This document shows positions 38,321-44,191 of a stretch of DNA of 44,191 nt, piece by piece; within the stretch, counting starts at the first letter, position 1; the number at the start of each line of letters is the position of its first letter. Position numbers and translations under genes: made by a program. Below the pieces are notes generated by a model. The model saw only the letters and a program-made list of their open reading frames with translations, was not told the origin of the DNA and searched no databases. This DNA comes from Bordetella parapertussis (GTDB lineage Bacteria > Pseudomonadota > Gammaproteobacteria > Burkholderiales > SG8-41), in NCBI GenBank assembly GCA_945870465.1, contig CAMBSS010000012.1, positions 1 to 44,191 of the forward strand. The letters are read 5' to 3'.

Positions 38321-39255
38321 CCAGGATTTGCGTGATTGGAGGGAGTGGTTTTGTCGGCAGCCACATCGTGCAGTTGCTGAGCGCGCAACGTTACCACGTG
38401 CGCGTGCCGACGCGCGATCGCGAACGCGCCAGATCGCTGATCCTGCTGCCGACCGTCGACGTGGTGAACGCCGACGTGCATGACACTGCGGTGCTCGCGG
38501 ATCTGGTGCGCGGCATGGACGCGGTGATCGACCTGGTGGGCGTGCTGTACGACGGGCGCGGCGAGCGCAGTTTCGAGCAGGCGCATGTGGAATTGACGCG
38601 GAAGATCATTGCCGCATGCGCGGCCAACGGCGTGCGCCGCTATGTTCACATGAGCGCGCTGGGCGCCGATGTCAACGGCCCCAGCCGTTACCAGAAAACC
38701 AAGGGTACGGCGGAAGAGCTGGTCCGCGCATCAAGTCTCGACTGGACGATTTTCCGTCCGTCCGTCATCTTCGGCCGTTACGATCGTTTCCTGAATCTGT
38801 TCGCACAGCTGCAAAAAATGCTGCCGGTCGTGTTCCTCGCGCGCGCGGATGCGCGTTTTCAGCCGGTTTATGTCGAGGACGTCGCTGCCGCGGTGGTGGC
38901 GAGCCTCGATGCTCTTGCGACGCACGGAAAAACCTATGAACTCTGCGGCCCGCGCGTTTACACGCTGCGCGAACTGGTTGCACTCGCCGGCGATCTCTGC
39001 GGGCACCGCCGGCCCATCGTCGGCCTGAACGACGCATTGTCTTATTTGCAGGCGTTCTCGCTGGAACTGTTGCCGGTCAAACTGATGACACGTGACAACC
39101 TGGCGTCGATGAAAGTCGACAACGTCAGCAGCCAGCCGTTTCCCTTCGGCATAGTGCCTGCCGCGATCGAGGCCACCGCCCCGGCGTGGTTGGGCGCCGC
39201 ATCGCCGCGCGCCCGCTATCGCGGTTATCGCGACCACGCGGGACGCGCTTCCTGA
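38311..39255 (+). CDS. NAD(P)-binding protein, complex I NDUFA9-like / atypical SDR
   Basis: The 314-residue protein is an atypical short-chain dehydrogenase related to NDUFA9. It has a Rossmann glycine motif at the N-terminus (ICVIGGSGFVGSHIV), DAVIDLVGVL, YVHMSALGAD and YQKTKGTAEELVRAS. IFRPSVIFGRYDRFLNLFAQL and PVYVEDVAAAV follow, all typical of the group. Bacterial members often occur without complex I nearby, as here; substrate is unknown. It is preceded by a truncated copy of its own start and followed, 14 bases on, by a GST gene. Confidence 0.88.
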   Translation: MELTRICVIGGSGFVGSHIVQLLSAQRYHVRVPTRDRERARSLILLPTVDVVNADVHDTAVLADLVRGMDAVIDLVGVLYDGRGERSFEQAHVELTRKIIAACAANGVRRYVHMSALGADVNGPSRYQKTKGTAEELVRASSLDWTIFRPSVIFGRYDRFLNLFAQLQKMLPVVFLARADARFQPVYVEDVAAAVVASLDALATHGKTYELCGPRVYTLRELVALAGDLCGHRRPIVGLNDALSYLQAFSLELLPVKLMTRDNLASMKVDNVSSQPFPFGIVPAAIEATAPAWLGAASPRARYRGYRDHAGRAS

Positions 39256-39269
39256 CCCTGCAGTCGCTC

Positions 39270-39932
39270 ATGGCGCAATATCAGCTCGTCATCGGCAACA
39301 AGGCCTATTCGTCGTGGTCGCTGCGTCCGTGGCTGGCGATGAAATACGCCGGACTCGCGTTCGACGAACAAAGAATTCCGCTCTACCAGGATAATCATGA
39401 CGCTAAAATCCTCCATTACGCGCCGTCCGGCAAAGTGCCGGTACTGGTCGATGGCGCGGTGACGATCTGGGACTCGCTCGCGATCTGCGAATATATCGCT
39501 GAACGTCATCCCGACAAAAAGCTGTGGCCGGCGGATATCGCGGCGCGCGCGCACGGGCGTGCCATCAGCGCGGAAATGCACTCGGGATTTTCGTCCCTGC
39601 GCCGCAGCATGACGATGAACGTACGGCGCGTCATTCCGGGTGTCGCCATTACCGCCGGGGCGGGCGCCGACATCGCGCGTATCGACGCCATGTGGAGCGA
39701 CTGCCTGACGCGTTACGGCGGCCCGTTTTTGCTGGGCGCTTTCAGCGTCGCGGACGCTATGTACTCGCCGGTCGTTACGCGTTTCAAGACTTACGCCGTC
39801 AAACTGTCAGATGCGACACAGGGCTATGCCAATCGCGTGCTCGCGCTGCCCGCCATGCAGGAATGGTATGCGGCGGCGCTGACCGAGACCGAAGTGCTGC
39901 CGCAATTTGAATACCAAGGCTCATCCGCATGA
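39270..39932 (+). CDS. Glutathione S-transferase family protein
   Basis: The 220-residue protein has a thioredoxin-fold N-terminal domain starting YQLVIGNKAYSSWSLRPWLA, with the SxxSxR-like active-site region. APSGKVPVLVDGAVTIWDSLAICEYIAE (given as a region, about residues 48-75) holds the cis-Pro and ESxAI-like glutathione contacts. The helical C-terminal domain has GGPFLLGAFSVADAMYSPV. Substrate is unknown. The start at 39270 is chosen over longer readings because the domain begins there. Its stop overlaps the cca start (ATGA). Confidence 0.9.
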   Translation: MAQYQLVIGNKAYSSWSLRPWLAMKYAGLAFDEQRIPLYQDNHDAKILHYAPSGKVPVLVDGAVTIWDSLAICEYIAERHPDKKLWPADIAARAHGRAISAEMHSGFSSLRRSMTMNVRRVIPGVAITAGAGADIARIDAMWSDCLTRYGGPFLLGAFSVADAMYSPVVTRFKTYAVKLSDATQGYANRVLALPAMQEWYAAALTETEVLPQFEYQGSSA

Positions 39933-41695
39933 AAATATACGCGGTCGGCGGCTCCGTGCGCGATGAACTGCTCGGCCTGCCGGTGACCGATCGCGATTTC
40001 GTGGTGGTCGGCGCCACGCCGGCGGAAATGGTGAAGCTCGGCTACAAACCAGTCGGCAAGGATTTTCCGGTATTTCTGCATCCTGAAACCAAAGAGGAAT
40101 ACGCGCTGGCGCGCACCGAGCGCAAAACCGCGCGCGGTTATCACGGTTTCGAATTTCACGCTGCGCCCGACGTTACTCTGGAAGAAGACCTCGCGCGCCG
40201 CGATCTCACGGTCAACGCGCTGGCCAAAGACGACGCCGGCAATATCATCGATCCGTTCGGCGGCGTTGCCGACCTCAAGGCGCGCGTATTGCGGCACGTC
40301 GGGCCGGCTTTCGCCGAAGACCCGGTGCGCATACTGCGCGTGGCGCGTTTCGCCGCGCGTTTTGATTTTGCGATAGCACCAACCACCCTGCAACTGATGC
40401 GCGAGATGGTGGTGCACGGCGAAGCCTCTGCGCTGGTTGCCGAACGCGTCTGGCAGGAGCTTGCGCGCGGACTGATGGAGCACGAGCCTTCGCGCATGTT
40501 CCGCGTGCTGACCGAATGTGGCGCAGCGGCGGTAGTGCTGCCAGAACTGGCCGGGCAACTCGTTGGCGTCGCCGGCAAGCGGCGGCTCGCCGCGCTGGAT
40601 GCGGGTGCTGCACACGGCTTGCCGCTGGCCGCGCGTTTTGCGCTGATCGCCATGCATGCGGAAGCAGGCGCAATAGAGTTGTTGTGCGAGCGTTTGCGCG
40701 CGCCTCAGGATTGCCGCGAGCTGGCGTTGCTGGCGGCGCGCTATCACGCCGACGTGGGCAAGGCGCTGACGTTGTCCATCGATGCGTTGCTGTGGTTGTT
40801 GCAGGCGACCGATGCGTTGCGCCGGCCTGACCGCTTCATGCAGTTGCTGGATGTTTGTGCTGCTGCTGCGGACGAGCCTGCGCTCAATCCCGCGGCGGGA
40901 CGGCTGCGGGCTGCACTGGCCGCCGCCCGCGCGGTCGATGCAGGCGCGGTGGCGAAAAGCTGCACCGAGCCGGCGCAAATCAAGGAACGGGTCGCGCAGG
41001 CGCGTCTCGTCGCGATCAAGGCGGCGCTGGCCGCCAAAACTGCGTTGGCAAAACGGGTTTCAAACCAGGGAGCGCCCATGCTCGATCTTTATACCTGGAC
41101 CACGCCCAACGGGCGCAAGGTTTCCATCATGCTCGAAGAAACCGGGCTGCCGTATCGTGCCCACGCGATCAATATCGGCGAGAACGACCAGTTCACACCC
41201 GAGTTCGTCGCCATCAGTCCCAACAGCAAGATTCCGGCGCTGGTCGATCCCGACGGCCCCGACGGCAAGCCGTACGCGATGATGGAGTCGGGCGCGATAC
41301 TTATTTATCTGGCGGGCAAGACCGGCAAGCTGCTGCCGAAATCCGACCGCCTGAAATACGACGCGCTGCAATGGCTGATGTTCCAGATGGGCGGCGTCGG
41401 GCCGATGTTCGGACAGGTGCACCATTTCCTGCGCGCGGCCAAGGAGCCGGTGCCGTACGCAATCAACCGCTACACCAAAGAAAAAGACCGCCTGTACGGC
41501 GTGCTTGATGCGCGCCTGGCAACTCACGAGTACCTTGCCGAGGAATATTCGATCGCCGACATCGCGACCTATCCGTGGGTGGCGCGCTTCGAATGGCATA
41601 AAACCAACCTCGCCGATTTTGCCAACGTGAAGCGCTGGTTCGACGCGATCTCGGCGCGTCCGGCAGTGCAGCGCGGAATGAAGGTGCTGGGCTGA
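39929..41695 (+). CDS. cca: CCA tRNA nucleotidyltransferase fused in frame to a glutathione S-transferase
   Basis: One 588-codon frame joins two families. Residues 1 to about 380 are a class II Cca enzyme, which adds or repairs the tRNA 3' CCA end: YAVGGSVRDELLGL, the metal-binding Asp21/Asp23 in VTDRDFVVVG, ARRDLTVNALA and EDPVRILRVARFAARF. The HD phosphohydrolase motifs of the longer proteobacterial enzyme are absent. Residues 384-588 are a GST: LYTWTTPNGRKVSIMLEE, NSKIPALVD, MESGAILIYLA and SIADIATYPWVARFEW. The GST has its own ATG at 41078 with GGAG eight bases before, so it may also be made separately. No stop codon lies between the parts. Confidence 0.88.
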   Translation: MKIYAVGGSVRDELLGLPVTDRDFVVVGATPAEMVKLGYKPVGKDFPVFLHPETKEEYALARTERKTARGYHGFEFHAAPDVTLEEDLARRDLTVNALAKDDAGNIIDPFGGVADLKARVLRHVGPAFAEDPVRILRVARFAARFDFAIAPTTLQLMREMVVHGEASALVAERVWQELARGLMEHEPSRMFRVLTECGAAAVVLPELAGQLVGVAGKRRLAALDAGAAHGLPLAARFALIAMHAEAGAIELLCERLRAPQDCRELALLAARYHADVGKALTLSIDALLWLLQATDALRRPDRFMQLLDVCAAAADEPALNPAAGRLRAALAAARAVDAGAVAKSCTEPAQIKERVAQARLVAIKAALAAKTALAKRVSNQGAPMLDLYTWTTPNGRKVSIMLEETGLPYRAHAINIGENDQFTPEFVAISPNSKIPALVDPDGPDGKPYAMMESGAILIYLAGKTGKLLPKSDRLKYDALQWLMFQMGGVGPMFGQVHHFLRAAKEPVPYAINRYTKEKDRLYGVLDARLATHEYLAEEYSIADIATYPWVARFEWHKTNLADFANVKRWFDAISARPAVQRGMKVLG

Positions 41696-42017
41696 CGCCG
41701 GTTAGTGGTACAAATGGCAGAGGTAAAGTGCCTGAACGATCGCACTAGCCGATCTACGAGTAGCTGGCAGCGTTCGCTGGGCTAATTTCGAACGATCGCG
41801 ATTAGTTTCTGCCACTAGGATTGTGCAACTGCTAAATCCGAAACACGCGGTCGTCGATGGTCGCGGCGTAGACTTTGCCCGCAGCGAAATAGTCACTGGC
41901 TTTATGGCCATATGCTAACGTAATGTCGCGATTGACGGCACCCGAGCAGGAGCAATAGAACAAGCGTATTGTTAAGTCAACAATCTTTACAAAATTGGCT
42001 AAGCGCATCGAGGGATC
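41696..42017. other. Intergenic junction between housekeeping block and DUF4011 gene
   Basis: This 322-base gap holds no convincing gene. At 41703-41817 TAGTGG and TGGCAGA on the left face TCTGCCACTA on the right as an imperfect inverted repeat, with GAACGATCGC repeated directly at 41734 and 41790. At 41832-41939 the minus strand encodes AVNRDITLAY and AGKVYAATIDDRVFRI then stop, with GC-ending codons unlike the flank; this may be a relic of a beta-propeller (PQQ-type) dehydrogenase, a weak guess. At 41968-41984 ATTGTT-AAGTC-AACAAT is a perfect palindrome. Confidence 0.5.
41968..41984 (+). promoter_or_regulatory. Operator-like palindrome before the DUF4011 gene
   Basis: ATTGTT and AACAAT flank AAGTC, a perfect 6-bp inverted repeat 34 bases upstream of the start codon in AT-rich sequence. 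Position and symmetry would suit a repressor site near the promoter, but no regulator gene is visible and the match to any known operator is unknown. Confidence 0.3.
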
Positions 42018-44191
42018 ATGACATCGGAATTCGCCGAAAATACAGAGTCGCCCCAAGAGGTGCCTGCTGTGACGCTTACCGTCGAGGCGGACGCGACACT
42101 GGGACTTGCATCGATGCAAAATGCAGTTCCAGTGGTTCGCCAAATTCAAATTCGGAACGGCACTCCGAACACGCTTGCTGATATAGAAATGCATGTCCTC
42201 TGCGAACCGGCCTTCGCGCAAGGAGCGCGCTACCGGTTTGCCTCGATTGCGGCAGGCGAGACGCGTACGATCACGCCGGTCGACTTAAAGCCTGAGTACG
42301 ACTATTTATTCAGGTTGGACGAAGCAGTACGCGGGTCGATCGTTGTGCGCGCGATCACGGACGATACGACGTTAGCTGAGGTTTCAGTATCGACAGAAAT
42401 CCTCGCATACGATCAGTGGGCTGGCACGCGCGCTCTTCCAGAACTTATTGCAGCTTTCTCGATGCCCAACTCGCCAGTAATCGATCAACTAAATAGCAAG
42501 GCATCCCGGCTGCTGCGGTCAAGTGACTCAACTTTGTCGATGGACGGCTACCAGTCCAAGAATCGCAGCAACGTCTGGAAGCAAATTTCCGCAATTTTCA
42601 GCACGCTGGCGGCGGAGGACATCCAATACTCCGAGCCCCCAGCCTCATTTGGCAATTCCGGCCAGAAAATTCGCACACCCGACCGCATTTTGGCCGTGCG
42701 CGTTGCTACCTGCTTAGACTTGTCTATGCTAGTGGCTTCATGCCTTGAACAGGCAGGGCTTCGCCCGTTAGTATTGTTTAGCGAAGGCCACGCGTGGATT
42801 GGATGCTGGCTTATTCCCACGAATTTTGGAACCGCGCTTGTTGATGATGTTCAGGCTGTACGCAAGCGAGTTAAGTCCGGGGAACTCATCGTATTCGAGA
42901 CAACTGGTCTCGCTCAACAGCATAAACCCTCATTGAAATTTGCATGCGGGCAAAGCAATGACCGGCTCGAGGATGAAGCCACATTTCGATATGCTGTCGA
43001 TATTCACCGCGCGCGTGAACTGCAAATTAAGCCCTTACCGTCACGCGGCCTGCCTCTAGAGACAAGTTTCATCAAAGATGGCCCCGCGCCACCTATGGTA
43101 GAGGCTCCACCCGAGTTGCCGCCATTGGACCCCGCTCTTCTTCCGATAATGAACGGAGATGACGAAGCAGCAACTCCAGAAGGACGTTTGAGCAGATGGA
43201 AGGGTAAGCTCCTTGACCTATCGCTGCGCAACCGGTTGCTGAATTTCAAAATCACTAAATCAAATCTGCAACTGGTGGCGCCAGACCTAGAAGGCATCGA
43301 AGATGCGCTGACCGAAGGTAAGACCTTTAAGTTACGTCCGCAGCCGAAAATTATGGAGGGCGATGACCCGCGCATGGCCTTGGTGCATCGGGCTCGTGAA
43401 GGCGAGACGCCCCTTGAGTCGTTGGCCGCAGAGGCATTTGAAAAAAACGAGCTGATCGTGGCAGTGGATGCCGACAAACTCGATGGACGCCTCCTTGATA
43501 TCTACAGCACCGCCCAGAATGGCTTACAGGAGGGTGGGGCAAACACGCTCTACATGGCTATCGGATTTCTCAGATGGCGCGAGGAAGAGCGTGCGGAAGC
43601 TTCACACCTCGCTCCAATTCTTATGGTGCCCGTAAGCTTACAACGGCAGTCTGTGCGCAGTGGTTTCACTCTTACTCGGCACGACGATGAAGCAATTATT
43701 AACCCTACACTTTTGCAAATGCTACGGGAGCAGTTTCAATTAAAGCTGCCAAAGGTGGAAGCACTTTCGACACAAGAGAAAGGCGCGACACAAGAGAAGG
43801 GCGCGGACGTTCTAAAAATTCTGCAAGTTTTCCGTTTGGCAATTGCAGACGCCAAGGGTTGGGAAGTGTTGGAGCACGTTCACTTGGGAATTTTTTCCTT
43901 TACCAAGTACCTCATGTGGAAGGACCTTCAGGATCGTACAGATCAACTCAAGCGCAATTCCGTTGTTGCGCACCTTATCGATCACCCTGGCGACGCTTTT
44001 CCTAGGCAGGAAACCGCTGCCCATGAACTTGGCTTAGACGAGAAGTACCTCCCGCAAGACGTTTTTGCGCCACTCCTGTTTGATTCTTCGCAATTGCATT
44101 GCATCTGTGTCGTAAGTGACGGTCACAACTTGGTTATTGAGGGACCACCTGGGACCGGCAAGAGCCAGACCATCACCAATCTTATTGCTCA
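42018..44191 (+). CDS. Large DUF4011-type SF1 helicase protein, 3'-truncated by window edge
   Basis: The frame is open to the edge; 724 residues are visible of a family that usually runs well over 1,500. Residues about 15-150 look like a beta-rich domain. Around 225-262 is a papain/transglutaminase-like core with Cys232 (ATCLDLSMLVASCLEQAGL) and His258 (EGHAWIGCWL). From about 392 the DUF4011 domain begins (RWKGKLLDLSLRNRLLNF). Walker A GPPGTGKSQT with Lys715 starts an SF1 helicase core. Relatives continue with helicase motifs, a Vsr/DUF559-like nuclease and DUF3320, and occur in defence islands; these parts are beyond the edge. Codon use (TTA, CTA, ATA, AGA) is more AT-rich than all upstream genes, suggesting transfer. 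Confidence 0.85.
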   Translation, partial: MTSEFAENTESPQEVPAVTLTVEADATLGLASMQNAVPVVRQIQIRNGTPNTLADIEMHVLCEPAFAQGARYRFASIAAGETRTITPVDLKPEYDYLFRLDEAVRGSIVVRAITDDTTLAEVSVSTEILAYDQWAGTRALPELIAAFSMPNSPVIDQLNSKASRLLRSSDSTLSMDGYQSKNRSNVWKQISAIFSTLAAEDIQYSEPPASFGNSGQKIRTPDRILAVRVATCLDLSMLVASCLEQAGLRPLVLFSEGHAWIGCWLIPTNFGTALVDDVQAVRKRVKSGELIVFETTGLAQQHKPSLKFACGQSNDRLEDEATFRYAVDIHRARELQIKPLPSRGLPLETSFIKDGPAPPMVEAPPELPPLDPALLPIMNGDDEAATPEGRLSRWKGKLLDLSLRNRLLNFKITKSNLQLVAPDLEGIEDALTEGKTFKLRPQPKIMEGDDPRMALVHRAREGETPLESLAAEAFEKNELIVAVDADKLDGRLLDIYSTAQNGLQEGGANTLYMAIGFLRWREEERAEASHLAPILMVPVSLQRQSVRSGFTLTRHDDEAIINPTLLQMLREQFQLKLPKVEALSTQEKGATQEKGADVLKILQVFRLAIADAKGWEVLEHVHLGIFSFTKYLMWKDLQDRTDQLKRNSVVAHLIDHPGDAFPRQETAAHELGLDEKYLPQDVFAPLLFDSSQLHCICVVSDGHNLVIEGPPGTGKSQTITNLIA
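43770..43805 (+). repeat. In-frame 18-bp tandem duplication in the DUF4011 gene
   Basis: ACACAAGAGAAAGGCGCG is followed at once by ACACAAGAGAAGGGCGCG, differing at one base, giving TQEKGATQEKGA at about residues 585-596. It lies in a charged linker between the DUF4011 region and the helicase core, so it probably only alters linker length. Confidence 0.85.

Noticed and set aside
41832..42221. 129-codon minus-strand frame overlapping the DUF4011 start
   Set aside because: The upper two-thirds is antisense to the DUF4011 gene and unremarkable; only the last 35-40 codons look gene-like, so it is reported as a possible relic and not as a gene.
43004..43477. 157-codon Ser-rich minus-strand frame in the DUF4011 gene
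   Set aside because: It is antisense to the conserved DUF4011 segment and has no motif.

Overview
The window is a GC-rich chromosomal segment that looks betaproteobacterial. This is an inference from gene content and order: waaC-waaA, pcm-rhodanese-tolC, a TPP-riboswitch-controlled thiC, glnA followed by a DUF4124 gene and ntrB-ntrC, pyrC'-pyrB-pyrR-ruvX-yqgE, trkA-trkH, and ilvA. No rRNA, tRNA, insertion sequence or CRISPR array was recognised. Nearly all the window is tightly packed housekeeping genes. The last 2.5 kb is visibly richer in A/T and opens a probable acquired region.

Layout. 1-5.1 kb holds envelope sugar and LPS genes: 5'-truncated manC, rfbD and rfbC on the minus strand, then overlapping waaC-waaA. 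5.2-8.2 kb is a compact minus-strand operon, pcm > rhodanese > tolC > 5-formyl-THF cyclo-ligase. 8.25-10.3 kb is a TPP riboswitch, thiC and a terminator. 10.3-13.5 kb holds an hvfB/hvfC-like MNIO pair with no precursor peptide gene beside it, uppP and a second rhodanese. 13.5-18.4 kb is the nitrogen module: two NtrC-type palindromes, sigma-54-type promoter sequences, glnA, a small secreted coiled-coil protein, ntrB and ntrC. 18.4-22.0 kb holds xth, a DUF4124-glutaredoxin protein and prlC. 22.1-26.1 kb is the pyrimidine cluster, with a dihydroorotase homologue that has lost its metal-binding His pair. 26.2-31.5 kb holds photolyase, trkH-trkA and rsmE. 31.5-36.1 kb holds argA, yggX, sixA, rpiA and ilvA. 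36.2-41.7 kb holds slt, a decayed gene start, an NDUFA9-like dehydrogenase homologue, a GST, and a Cca protein fused in frame to a second GST. From 42.0 kb to the edge runs the 5' part of a very large DUF4011-type SF1 helicase protein with a papain/transglutaminase-like N-terminal domain, a family often seen in defence islands.

Two non-coding themes recur. Arrays of a degenerate 7-bp unit (TAATGGG and variants) form large imperfect hairpins at several gene ends, sit inside the pyr operon, and have apparently entered the ruvX coding sequence. Second, hairpins containing GACGCTAA-GCG-like sequence overlap the stop codons of prlC and rpiA, with a 44-bp-period tandem copy before rpiA.

The best candidates for something undescribed are the DUF4011 protein at the right edge, the HD-less Cca-GST fusion, the orphan MNIO pair and the heptamer arrays. 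All functions are assigned by reading motifs; no database search was run.
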